A DNA stretch of 64,000 nucleotides, from contig JANRJV010000061.1 of the NCBI GenBank assembly GCA_033763795.1, positions 1 to 64,000 on the forward strand. The letters are read 5' to 3'. The notes below the pieces were generated by a model. The model made no database searches and was not told where the DNA came from. It worked only from the letters and a program-made list of their open reading frames with translations. Of the stretch, positions 1 through 10,426 are shown in pieces (the first letter of the stretch is position 1; each line of letters begins with the position of its first letter). Made by a program: the position numbers and the translations under genes. The DNA comes from JAEUIV01 sp033763795 (GTDB lineage: Bacteria > Planctomycetota > Phycisphaerae > Phycisphaerales > UBA1924).

Positions 1-479
1 TACTCGAGGAGGGCGAACTCCTTGTTGGAGAGCTCGACCTCCTTCTCGCCTCGCTTGGCCCGCCGGGTGTAGAGATCGAGGTTCAGGTCATCGCAGACGA
101 GGTTGCGGCCCTCGGTCGCCTCCCCGCGCCGGAGCAGGGCCCGCAGCCGGGCGAGCAGCTCCTCGAACTCGAAGGGCTTGGTCAGATAGTCGTCGGCGCC
201 GGCGTCGAGCCCGGAGACCTTGTTCTCGGTGCCGGAAAGGGCGGTGAGCATGATTACGGGGGTGTTGACCGAGCGCCGCCGGAGATTTCGGCACACGTCC
301 ACCCCGTCGCGATCCGGGAGCATCAGGTCGAGCACGATGGCATCGTACTCCTGGCTGGCGGCAACGTCCTCGCCCTCGAAGCCGGTGTGGCATACGTCCG
401 CGACGTAGCCGTTCTCCCTCAGGCCGCGCTGTAGAGCGGCGGCCATTTTGGGGTTGTCTTCAACGATCAGCACGCGCAT
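1..479 (-). CDS. OmpR/PhoB-family two-component response regulator (C-terminus cut by window edge)
   Basis: The first ~120 residues form a CheY-like receiver: acidic pair E7/D8, phosphoacceptor D51 in VLDLMLPDRDG, T79 in MLTA, and K101 in TKPF. A winged-helix effector domain begins near residue 125 (VELSNKEFALLEY) and runs off the left edge, so this is a DNA-binding OmpR-type regulator. The ATG at 479 is chosen because GAGGA lies 7-8 bases upstream. An in-frame ATG at 515 would add 12 residues. The cognate kinase is not identifiable; the hybrid kinase further along carries its own receiver. Confidence 0.93.
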   Translation of the reverse strand, partial: MRVLIVEDNPKMAAALQRGLRENGYVADVCHTGFEGEDVAASQEYDAIVLDLMLPDRDGVDVCRNLRRRSVNTPVIMLTALSGTENKVSGLDAGADDYLTKPFEFEELLARLRALLRRGEATEGRNLVCDDLNLDLYTRRAKRGEKEVELSNKEFALLE

Positions 480-784
480 TGCGGATTCCTCTACCGTGGC
501 AGTCTGGTCTGTCATGTTCCCGCTCCCGTCGCCGGTCCGCGCTGGGCGCGGCTGCCGGCTCTCTAGTCGGACGCGGTTGAAGGAGGTGCTACCGCCCTCC
601 CGGCTCGTCCGAGTGGCCTGAGTGTGACGCTTCCGACCGACGGGGCGGAGCGTTCATTCTAGTTTCACCGCGACGGTTGAAGTGCGCCCTGTTGGGAGAA
701 TGAGATGCGATTCATCCGCGTCTCAAGCGGCCTTTTGCCCTCAGCGGCGAACCTAGAGGCATGCACCTCTAAAGGCGATCCCGG
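480..784. other. Intergenic region between divergent response regulator and small membrane protein
   Basis: No convincing ORF is seen. A short dyad with TAGAGG and CCTCTA arms around a CATGCA loop lies at 754-771, 13 bases before the ATG at 785. It could be an operator or a 5'UTR hairpin. Promoters for both flanking genes should lie here, but none is clear. Confidence 0.4.
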
Positions 785-1045
785 ATGAAATTTACTTCAG
801 GACATCCCAGTGAAACGGAGCCGTCGCGGCGCGTGCGGTTTGTCCGCCTGCCAACGCCCCCTCGGTCGTCGCTCGTAGCGGCCGCGCTGATCGTGGCGGC
901 GGCGGGCGGGTACACGGTGTACTCCATGGCCCTGGGACCGGTCGGCAAGGTCATGATCTTTGTCATAGCGCTCGTCGGCATGCTGCTCGCTGTCCAATGG
1001 CTCGGCAATTCGGATAACGACAACAACGCGAACCTGACTTTCTGA
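785..1045 (+). CDS. Small hypothetical membrane protein (86 aa)
   Basis: An 86-residue ORF with a polar basic N-terminus and two hydrophobic stretches: about residues 29-49 (SLVAAALIVAAAGGYTVYSM) and 52-73 (GPVGKVMIFVIALVGMLLAVQW). It ends in an Asp/Asn-rich tail. Two transmembrane helices are predicted by eye, and no family is recognised. AAAGG lies about 10 bases before the ATG. It is isolated, between divergent and convergent genes, and the call rests mainly on the coherent hydrophobicity pattern. Confidence 0.55.
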   Translation: MKFTSGHPSETEPSRRVRFVRLPTPPRSSLVAAALIVAAAGGYTVYSMALGPVGKVMIFVIALVGMLLAVQWLGNSDNDNNANLTF

Positions 1046-1064
1046 GCAGCGCGGGGGCCGGCGG

Positions 1065-1544
1065 TCAGTCGTGCCAGGCTTCGAGCACGGTGTTCTCGGC
1101 GAGATGCACGAAGACGTTGCGCGCGGCGGAGGCGGGCTTGTCCTCGCTGTTGCCGAACAGCGAGACCATGGATAGCTCCTGCGACGATGGCCGGTATGTC
1201 CACTTCCATATCTCGGTGCCGTCGGTGAGCATGGCGCGCTGATCGGGCTCGCCGAAGACCGCGAGGATCCAGTCGGCGCGCGTCGTGCCGGGTTCGACGC
1301 GTTCGAGAAGAGCGTCTGAGATGTACGTGCCGTTGTAGCTGACGGACGGGCCCGTGAAGCTCGTCTGCATCTGGATGGGGCCTTCCAGCCGCATAGTGCC
1401 GTCCATGATCATGCGGGTTTCGCCGCAGCCGGCTGCCCCCGTCAACGCGAGCGGCAGCGCCAGGAGCGTGCTGAGCGACCGCCGCGTGGGCCTGGAGAGC
1501 GTGGGCCTTTGCGCAGCGGTGACGCGGGAGTGGAGGGCGCTCAC
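1065..1544 (-). CDS. Putative lipoprotein with BamE/SmpA-like fold
   Basis: A 159-residue protein with a basic N-region, a hydrophobic core (LSTLLALPLALTG) and a lipobox ending TGAAGC, so a lipoprotein signal is likely. The middle part (VEPGTTRADWILAVFGEPDQ, then IWKWTY) resembles the 'G-x-T..-V...-GxPd...W.Y' pattern of the SmpA/OmlA/BamE superfamily; this is a fold-level guess. The start is GTG at 1544, overlapping the stop of the upstream gene (GTGA), so it is probably translationally coupled to the small membrane operon at 1541-2448. Confidence 0.7.
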   Translation of the reverse strand: MSALHSRVTAAQRPTLSRPTRRSLSTLLALPLALTGAAGCGETRMIMDGTMRLEGPIQMQTSFTGPSVSYNGTYISDALLERVEPGTTRADWILAVFGEPDQRAMLTDGTEIWKWTYRPSSQELSMVSLFGNSEDKPASAARNVFVHLAENTVLEAWHD

Positions 1545-1756
1545 CGCACCAGCCGCCTTGCGAGAGTGCCTAGCACGAGCGCGCGTCGCGCGATGCGGAG
1601 CGTGCGGCCGAAGCCGAGCACCGCGACGGACGCGAGGGCCGCGGCGGCGAGGATGCCCTTGTGATCGCGCGCAAACCGCTGCGCTTCGCGAAACGGGTCC
1701 GTGCCGGGTTGCTTGCGTGCGGCGTTACGCATGCGCTGTTTCGCTGTGTGGGGCAT
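1541..1756 (-). CDS. Small YqjK-like membrane protein
   Basis: A 71-residue protein with a basic amphipathic N-terminus (AKQRMRNAARK), one hydrophobic segment (about 34-50, GILAAAALASVAVLGFG) and an Arg-rich tail. It sits after a YqjD-like and a YqjE-like gene and overlaps both neighbours: 32 bp with the upstream gene and 4 bp with the downstream lipoprotein. That order matches the yqjD-yqjE-yqjK arrangement of enterobacteria, so a YqjK-like role is inferred from position more than from similarity. Confidence 0.6.
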   Translation of the reverse strand: MPHTAKQRMRNAARKQPGTDPFREAQRFARDHKGILAAAALASVAVLGFGRTLRIARRALVLGTLARRLVR

Positions 1757-2117
1757 GGTGAGCGGGTCCGTTTGTGGAGAGAGGGACGGGTGGCCGTGTG
1801 GGGGTGGAAGGAGCGGGTGGTGATGGGCGCGAAAGTGTTCGCCGCAGGCGTCGGAAGGTGAGTCCGGCGGTGACCGCGGCGGCGAGCGAGGCGGGGAGGC
1901 CCACGACGATCATGGCCCCCGGAGCGCCGATCTCGCGTGCGAGGAGCATGGCGAGCCCCGCGAGGGCGAGCGAGCCGCCGACCGCAGCGATGATCAGCAG
2001 CAGGACGAGCAGCGCGAGGCCCGCGACGAGCCCGGCGGCATGGTGACGCGCCAGTCGTCCTTCGGCCTCCAGCAGCTCCACGCCGCTGATGAAGGTTTCG
2101 GTCAGGCGTTCGAGCAT
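1725..2117 (-). CDS. YqjE-like / phage holin superfamily III-like membrane protein
   Basis: A 130-residue protein. The N-terminal amphipathic helix (LERLTETFISGVELLEAEGRLARHH) is followed by two long hydrophobic helices (about 28-56 and 64-90) and a Pro-rich cytosolic tail. This layout is that of the Phage_holin_3_6/YqjE family of inner-membrane proteins. The start ATG 2117 lies 7 bases after the stop of the YqjD-like gene, so the genes are co-transcribed. The molecular function of the family is unknown; envelope association is likely. Confidence 0.7.
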   Translation of the reverse strand: MLERLTETFISGVELLEAEGRLARHHAAGLVAGLALLVLLLIIAAVGGSLALAGLAMLLAREIGAPGAMIVVGLPASLAAAVTAGLTFRRLRRTLSRPSPPAPSTPTRPPVPLSTNGPAHHAPHSETAHA

Positions 2118-2124
2118 GGCGCTC

Positions 2125-2448
2125 TTACCGGCGCATCAGCCGGGCCAGGACGGCGCCTGCGGCGGCCGCGACCAGCACCGACGTGAGCGGGCGGTGCGCG
2201 ATCATGTCCGACACCTTGTCCCGTGCGTCGTCCAGCTTCTCCTTGGAGAGATCGGCGGCCTCGGAGAGCTTTTCCGCGGCGATGGAGGCGCCCTCATCGA
2301 GCTTCTTCGACCCGGTGGTGCGCAGGTCGCTCAGGAACTTCGCGACGTCGGTCCGGAGCGCGGCGATGTCGCTGCGTACCGTGTCCAATCCCTCGAACTC
2401 CTCCCGCACACGCCGGTTCATGGTTCGGTTTCCAGCATTGATGCCCAT
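2125..2448 (-). CDS. DUF883/ElaB/YqjD-family membrane-anchored protein
   Basis: A 107-residue protein. A long charged helical N-terminal part (REEFEGLDTVRSDIAALRTDVAKFLSDL...) is followed by a GxxG-poor hydrophobic C-terminal anchor (PLTSVLVAAAAGAVLARLMRR). This is the signature layout of the YqjD/ElaB family, C-terminally tail-anchored and ribosome-associated in E. coli. ATG 2448 is selected because GGGAGGT stands 6 bases upstream; a longer reading from 2514 has no such site. First gene of the four-gene operon 2448-1065. Confidence 0.8.
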   Translation of the reverse strand: MGINAGNRTMNRRVREEFEGLDTVRSDIAALRTDVAKFLSDLRTTGSKKLDEGASIAAEKLSEAADLSKEKLDDARDKVSDMIAHRPLTSVLVAAAAGAVLARLMRR

Positions 2449-2552
2449 GTGCGACCTCCCTTGTGAGTGATTCCTCGTTCGGTTGAATATCCGCGCAGGG
2501 CAACCGAGGGCCATGAAGACCCGCTGAAAACAGGCTCATGTTGATGGGGGCG

Positions 2553-4796
<2,244 letters not shown>

Positions 4797-4986
4797 CCGT
4801 CGACTCCAGCGTGCGTAGGGATTCCCGCCTACGGCGTAGATATCGACTGGGGGCTGTGCCTCGTGCACGCGGGATACGCATCAGCGCACAAGATGAAATT
4901 GTGCACCTCGGCGCGCGGGCCGTCGAGAGGCAAGCCGCTACTGCTTTCCCCGCACCGCTTCCCTGAGATAGGGGCCCCACTACGTG

Positions 4987-6861
4987 TTACACGACGCCGA
5001 CGGCCCGGGACCACTTGGGAAGGTCGGTCTTCGGGTAGCGCCGCTGGAGAGCCGCCGCGACGAGGCCCATGAACAGCGGCTGGGGACGCAGCGGCCGGCT
5101 GGTGAGCTCAGGATGGAACTGTGCAGCTATGAAGAACGGATGGGCGACGCCCGTGCGTCCGTCGTCCGGGCCGGGAAGCTCGAGCACCTGCATGATGCGG
5201 TGCTCGGGGTGGCGGCCGGAGAAGATCATGCCGCCGGCTTCGAGTCGCTCGATGAACAGGGGCTCGACCTCGTAACGATGGCGGAATCGCTGGCGGATGC
5301 TGTCGCGGGCAAAGAGCTGATGTGCGAGCGAGCCAGGCTGGATGGAGACGGTCTGCCCACCGAGGCGCATCGTTCCGCCGAGCCTCTCGATCTTCTTCTG
5401 CTCGGGGAGCTCGGAGATGACCGCTTGCGGACAGTCCGGGTCGAACTCGGTGGAGTTGGCGTCGTGCAGTCCGACGACGTTGCGGGCAAACTCGATGACG
5501 GCGACCTGGAAGCCCAGGCAGATGCCGAGGTAGGGCACGCCGCTTGTCCGGCAGTGCTTGACGCAGGCGATTTTTCCCTCGACGCCGCGGCTGCCGAACC
5601 CGCCGGGAACGATGACGCCGTCGCAGGCGCCCAGCTTCTCGGCGACGTTGACGTCCGTGACTTCGGTCGACTCGATCCACACGATCTCGGCGTCGCACTC
5701 GAACTGGGTCGCGCAGTGCTCGACGGCCTTCTCGACCGATGCGTACGCGTCGCGCACGCTGGAATACTTGCCGGTGAGGCCGATGCGGACCGAGCGGCTC
5801 TTGCTGGCTTCGAGCTTGCGGATGTAGCCCAGCCAGCGGTCGCGGGCCCGGTCCTCGTGCGCGAGGTCCACGCGCTCGTGCAGACCCAGCACGCTGAGGA
5901 TCTCGCGGTCGAGGCCCTCCTGGCGCATGGATTCGGGGATAGAGTAGACGCTCTTGCGGTCGTGCATGCTGAAGCAGCGCTTCAGGGGCACGTTCGTGAA
6001 CATCGCGATCTTCTCGAGCACGGTGGGGCTGCACGGGTTGTGCGAGCGGCACGCGACGATATGCGGCTGGATGCCCGCCTCCATCACGCGCTTGACGCCC
6101 AGCTGGGCCGCCTTGCTCTTCTGCTCGCCCAGCGCGGGGGGCTCAACGATGTAGGTGAGCGCGACGAAGCAGACCGAGTCGGGCCCTTCCTCGAACGCGA
6201 GCTCGCGGAGTGCCTCCACGTAGAAGCTGTTCTCGTAATCGCCGACCGTCCCCCCCACTTCCACGAAGACGACGTCCGCGGGCTTCGAGCCGTCGCCGAA
6301 CATCGCCAGCTCGCGGATCTTGCGTTTCACCTCTCCGGTGACGTGCGGGATCATCTGCACGTCGCGGCCCAGATAGCCGCCGTGGCGCTCGCGGTCGAGG
6401 ATCTCGGCGTAGATCTGGCCGGCGGTGACGAAGTTGCGTTTGGACAGGTTCTGATCGAGCATGCGCTCGTAGGTGCCCAGGTCCATGTCGCATTCGGTGC
6501 CGTCATCGAGGACGAAGACTTCGCCGTGGCGGTAGGGATTGAGCGTGCCCGCGTCGATGTTGAGGTACCCCTCCATCTTCAGCGGCGTGACGACGAGCCC
6601 CTTGTCCTTCAGCAGCTTTGCGACGCTCGAAGCGAAGATGCCCTTGCCCAGGCCCGACATGACCGTGCCGAGCACGACGACATACTTGTGCCGTCCTCGC
6701 CGGTAGCCGTCGGGAATGGGGCTGTAGAGCTCCGTGGCCTGAGAGGCGTGCCCGGGCGCGGCGAGAAGGTCTCTGCCGGTGGGCTTTTCCACCTCAGACC
6801 AGTCGATTCCTCTTTTGTAATCCGCAGGGTCCGTCGCTCGAGGGTCGGTGGCGCGGTGCAT
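4987..6861 (-). CDS. pyrG: CTP synthase (glutamine-hydrolysing), divergent
   Basis: Amination of UTP to CTP with glutamine, the last step of pyrimidine nucleotide synthesis. A 624-residue protein versus about 540-550 for the family, with ~58 extra N-terminal residues. The synthetase P-loop reads LGTVMSGLGKGIFAS instead of the usual TGGVVSSLGKG; DLGTYER and EVGGTVGDYEN carry the usual acidic residues. The class I glutaminase has the nucleophile Cys in GICLGFQ and the His/Glu pair in QFHPELTS. Start ATG 6861 is chosen over a longer frame opening at 7095, because upstream residues lack family features. Divergent from the aminopeptidase gene across 234 bp. Confidence 0.93.
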   Translation of the reverse strand: MHRATDPRATDPADYKRGIDWSEVEKPTGRDLLAAPGHASQATELYSPIPDGYRRGRHKYVVVLGTVMSGLGKGIFASSVAKLLKDKGLVVTPLKMEGYLNIDAGTLNPYRHGEVFVLDDGTECDMDLGTYERMLDQNLSKRNFVTAGQIYAEILDRERHGGYLGRDVQMIPHVTGEVKRKIRELAMFGDGSKPADVVFVEVGGTVGDYENSFYVEALRELAFEEGPDSVCFVALTYIVEPPALGEQKSKAAQLGVKRVMEAGIQPHIVACRSHNPCSPTVLEKIAMFTNVPLKRCFSMHDRKSVYSIPESMRQEGLDREILSVLGLHERVDLAHEDRARDRWLGYIRKLEASKSRSVRIGLTGKYSSVRDAYASVEKAVEHCATQFECDAEIVWIESTEVTDVNVAEKLGACDGVIVPGGFGSRGVEGKIACVKHCRTSGVPYLGICLGFQVAVIEFARNVVGLHDANSTEFDPDCPQAVISELPEQKKIERLGGTMRLGGQTVSIQPGSLAHQLFARDSIRQRFRHRYEVEPLFIERLEAGGMIFSGRHPEHRIMQVLELPGPDDGRTGVAHPFFIAAQFHPELTSRPLRPQPLFMGLVAAALQRRYPKTDLPKWSRAVGVV

Positions 6862-7095
6862 GGCATACGGTACGCACGCTCGGGGTGGGATGGAAGGGCC
6901 TTGGTCGGGTTGAGGAAAAGCTGTCGACGGCTGTCGACCGACACGCGCCGACACCCGATCATATTCCGAACCTTTGGCTCCGTGAGGGGAGACCGATTCC
7001 GGGATTCCGCGCGGTGCGCGGCGGGCGAGCGCTCGCGTTCGAGGCCGAAGCGTGCAGAATGCACGCCTCACGTCGGAACGCACGGAGATCTGCAC

Positions 7096-9843
7096 ATGAG
7101 CATCGGGCGGAAGGCGCTGGCGACGACCGTTGTTGGGCTGAGCCTCGCGTCAGTGAAAGCCTCGGAAGAGGGAGGCCAAGCGTGGTCGGAGCAGTGGAGC
7201 GAGCTGGGCTGCATGCACTGCAAGCTCATGCTGCTGAGCGGGCGCGAGGAGGAACTGGCGCTCCGCATCGAGTCCGGCACCGGCCGGGACCTGCGCAACT
7301 ATGCGCCGGATCGACCCGCCGACATCAAGCACATGAAGCTGGAGCTGGACATCCCGGATATGAACCGGCCCACGCTCGCGGCGAAGCAGACGCTGACGCT
7401 GAGCCCGATCGCGCGGCCTCTGGGCGTGCTGTCGCTGAACGCCGAGCAGCTTCAGATCGAATCGGTGAGCATCCCCGACTCTTCTCCTCTGGCGCGGGAT
7501 CGGCGCGTGACGTACTCGCATGACGGCGGCACGCTCGCCGTCCGCTTCGACCCGCCCTTGCCCGAGGGGACCGACGCTGACGTGGTCGTGACCTACACGC
7601 TGGACGATCCGCCGGACGGCCTGACGTGGACGCCCGAGAGCCCGGAGTGGCCCGGACGTCCTGCGCAGATCCACACGCAGGGCCAGCCCGAGACGAACCG
7701 CTTCTGGTTCCCGGCGCATGACTTCCCGAACGAGCGCATGAGCACGGAGATCGTCGCGACGGTGCCCGAGGGCTTCATCGTCAGTGCGAACGGTCGCGAG
7801 GTCGAGCCGCCCGCGACCGGCGGGGGGAAGACGCGATTTCACTGGCTGCAGGAGAAGCCTCACGTTGCGTATCTCGTGTCGATGGTTGTCGGGAAGTTCG
7901 ACGTGGTGGATGTGGCGGCGCCGGGCTCGAGCGTACCGATGCCCGTGTATGTCCCGCCGGGGAAGGCGGGGCTGGTCGAGAAGACGTACGGCCGGACCGG
8001 CGACATGCTGAGGGTCTTCGAGGAGCGCTTCAGCGAGCCTTACCCCTGGGATCGGTACGCGCAGCTCGTCGTATGGAATTTCGGCGCGGGCGGCATGGAG
8101 AACACCTCCGCGACCACGATGTACGACACTGCGATCCTCGAGGACAAGGCCTTTGAAGACGGAGATATCGAGGGGCTCATCTCCCACGAGCTGGCGCACC
8201 AATGGTTTGGCGACCTGATCACGTGCAACACCTGGGCGCACATCTGGCTCAACGAGGGCTGGGCGACGTACAGCACAAACCTCTGGTTCGAGGCCCGCGA
8301 CGGGTACCAGAACGGGTACATGGCTTCGATGTGGCGGACGATGCGCGGCCTGGCTCGCAACGATCAGATCGCGGCGGACGCCAAGGGCTCCGCGCTGGAC
8401 CGGCCCGGGATGGTGTCGCCCGTCTACGAGCACCCCTGGGAGACGTTCCGACGCGTGTCGAACCCGTATCCCAAGGGAGCGAGCGTGCTGCACATGCTGC
8501 GCCGGGAGCTGGGGGACGAGCTCTTCTTCCGCTGCGTCGCGGACTACGTCGACCGGTTCAAGCTCAAGACCGCGGAGACCGCCGACTTCCGGCGCACGCT
8601 CGAAGAAGGCTCGGGGCGCAGCCTGGAGCGGTTTTTCGCGCAGTGGTGCGACCGTCCCGGCACGCCGAAGGTCCGGGTGAAGGGGTCGTGGAACGCGCGG
8701 TCGAAGGAGCTTCGGCTCGTGGTCGAGCAGAAGCAGTACATCGACGCGGATCATCCGGCGTTCGCCTTCACGCTGCCGATCGAGGTCTACACCGCGAATG
8801 AGAGCGAGCCCACGGTGATATGCATCGCCGTCGATGGTTCGCGGCACGAACGGGCCGTGCAGCTGGCGGACGAGCCTGCGATGGTGCTGGTCGATCCGGA
8901 CCTGTTTGTTCTGATGGATCCGGAGCTGGAGATGCCGATGTCCTGGCTCGTCGCGCAGTCCCGCACCGCGCGGTCGATCGCGTCGCGACTGGACGCCGTC
9001 ACCGCGCTGAAGAAGCACCCCGGGACGCGCGGCGTCGCGGCTCTTTCGGAGGTGCTGCGCGACGAGAAGGAGTGGCACGCCGTGCGCGCCGAGGCCGCGA
9101 CCTCGCTGGGGGCCTTGAACGCCGAAGATGCGCTGCTGGAGGCCCTGGCATCCGGGCTGGGGGACGCGCGCGTGCGCACGTCGGCGGTGACGGCGCTGGG
9201 CACGATCGGCGGAGAGCGGTCCGTCGCGGCCCTCGCGGCGCGGGCGGCCGACGCGAACGAGAGCTACGGCTGTCGCCGAGCCGCGCTGGCGGCGCTGGGC
9301 GCCACGATCCGGTTGAATGCTGATGAGTATCTCCCGATCTTCGAGGCCGCGCTGCGCACGGAGAGCCAGCACGACCAGGTGAGGATCGGCGCGCTGCGTG
9401 GGCTCGAAGCGCTGCGGCACGAGCGATCGATGGAGCTGTGCGCACCGTACGTGCGGTTCGGCACGCCCGGTCGGACGCGGCCCGAGGCGATCGACGCGGT
9501 CGCCAAGCTCTCGAAGCAGGACGAGGCCTCGCGGAAGCGGGCGCTGGAGATCATCAGGCCTGTGCTCTTCGATCGCGAGGAGCGGGCGCAGCGCGCGGCG
9601 ATCGCGGCGCTGGTCGAGATCGGCGAGCGGGACGCCCTGGCGGACCTGCGGCGCCTGGCGACATCGACGCGCTCCCTCCAGACGCGCGAGAGCGCCGAGC
9701 GAGCCGAGGAACGCCTTCGGGCGCGGCTCGACCGCTCCGACTCGGTCGATGCGGCCCAGGCGGAGATCGAGCGGCTGCGCGGCGACCTGCGGCGTCTCGA
9801 GCAGTCGACGCGAGAGCGGTCCGAAGAGTCCAAGGGCAACTGA
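7096..9843 (+). CDS. Secreted M1-family zinc aminopeptidase with C-terminal HEAT repeats
   Basis: A 915-residue protein with a short signal-like N-terminus (LATTVVGLSLASVKA). The substrate motif is GAGGMEN (E335). The gluzincin zinc site is H364-E-L-A-H368 with the third ligand E387 in NEGWAT, exactly 18 residues on, as in M1 peptidases. Residues ~640-860 contain repeated helical units (RTARSIASRLDAVTAL, AVRAEAATSLGAL, RVRTSAVTALGTI) typical of HEAT repeats, the C-terminal feature of several M1 enzymes. The end is a coiled coil. Cleavage of N-terminal residues from extracytoplasmic peptides is likely. GGAG lies 8 bases before the ATG. Confidence 0.92.
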   Translation: MSIGRKALATTVVGLSLASVKASEEGGQAWSEQWSELGCMHCKLMLLSGREEELALRIESGTGRDLRNYAPDRPADIKHMKLELDIPDMNRPTLAAKQTLTLSPIARPLGVLSLNAEQLQIESVSIPDSSPLARDRRVTYSHDGGTLAVRFDPPLPEGTDADVVVTYTLDDPPDGLTWTPESPEWPGRPAQIHTQGQPETNRFWFPAHDFPNERMSTEIVATVPEGFIVSANGREVEPPATGGGKTRFHWLQEKPHVAYLVSMVVGKFDVVDVAAPGSSVPMPVYVPPGKAGLVEKTYGRTGDMLRVFEERFSEPYPWDRYAQLVVWNFGAGGMENTSATTMYDTAILEDKAFEDGDIEGLISHELAHQWFGDLITCNTWAHIWLNEGWATYSTNLWFEARDGYQNGYMASMWRTMRGLARNDQIAADAKGSALDRPGMVSPVYEHPWETFRRVSNPYPKGASVLHMLRRELGDELFFRCVADYVDRFKLKTAETADFRRTLEEGSGRSLERFFAQWCDRPGTPKVRVKGSWNARSKELRLVVEQKQYIDADHPAFAFTLPIEVYTANESEPTVICIAVDGSRHERAVQLADEPAMVLVDPDLFVLMDPELEMPMSWLVAQSRTARSIASRLDAVTALKKHPGTRGVAALSEVLRDEKEWHAVRAEAATSLGALNAEDALLEALASGLGDARVRTSAVTALGTIGGERSVAALAARAADANESYGCRRAALAALGATIRLNADEYLPIFEAALRTESQHDQVRIGALRGLEALRHERSMELCAPYVRFGTPGRTRPEAIDAVAKLSKQDEASRKRALEIIRPVLFDREERAQRAAIAALVEIGERDALADLRRLATSTRSLQTRESAERAEERLRARLDRSDSVDAAQAEIERLRGDLRRLEQSTRERSEESKGN

Positions 9844-9997
9844 CGCGCGGCGGTTCGGCGGCGCGCGGTCCGATAAGTGCCGAGCGCTCTGCCGCACGGT
9901 TCATGCTGGTCCTGCGGGATCCCTACCGCGCGGGCAGGCTCAATATCCGGGCATTCCGGTCCGATGCAGCCACGACTCCAAGGAGTTCGGAGCGGCC

Positions 9998-10426
9998 ATG
10001 CATCCAGCGGAAGAACGGCTTGTCGTCCGTGAGCACGAACGCGTGCGCTGCAGCCTGCGCGCCGTGATCGAGCCGGCGCCGGAGATGCGCGATCTGCTGC
10101 GGCTGGCCCGGGGCGTGGGGAACGGGTCGGGCTCTGTCGACGCCGAGCTGACGGACTGCAGCGGCGGCGGCGTGGGGCTCCGCTCGCCGGTCTATTTTCC
10201 GAAGCAGTGCGTGCTGATGGTCCGGGTGCCGAGCCCGGACGGCGGAGCGGGCGGGCACGTCTTCGAAGGACGGGTCCGCGTGCAGCGGGCGACGATGATC
10301 GGGCGCGAACCGGCGTACGACCTCGGGGCCGCGTTCGCCGACCGGCCGGACGAGCGCACGCTCGAGGCGCTGCTGAAGCTTTCCCGTGCGGGCGCCCGCG
10401 TCGAGGGGGAGGATCGCGGTGCCTGA
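9998..10426 (+). CDS. PilZ-domain protein (c-di-GMP binding candidate)
   Basis: A 142-residue single-domain protein. It has the PilZ RxxxR motif (R11-E-H-E-R15) and the distal D-x-S-x-x-G motif (TDCSGGGVGL), so the c-di-GMP ligands appear intact. Its gene overlaps the start of the GspE/PilB ATPase gene by 8 bases. In type IV pilus systems PilZ proteins work with the PilB ATPase, so a regulatory link between c-di-GMP and this machine is a reasonable inference. GGAG stands 5 bases before the ATG. Confidence 0.82.
   Translation: MHPAEERLVVREHERVRCSLRAVIEPAPEMRDLLRLARGVGNGSGSVDAELTDCSGGGVGLRSPVYFPKQCVLMVRVPSPDGGAGGHVFEGRVRVQRATMIGREPAYDLGAAFADRPDERTLEALLKLSRAGARVEGEDRGA

Noticed and set aside
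4984..7095. Reading the M1 aminopeptidase frame as a 1619-residue protein starting at 4984
   Set aside because: The first ~700 codons are antisense to pyrG and lack similarity. A signal-like N-terminus and ribosome site mark ATG 7096.
7150..9897. 915-codon open frame on the minus strand opposite the M1 aminopeptidase
   Set aside because: The + frame has HELAH...E and HEAT repeats; the minus translation is Arg/His-rich low-information sequence.
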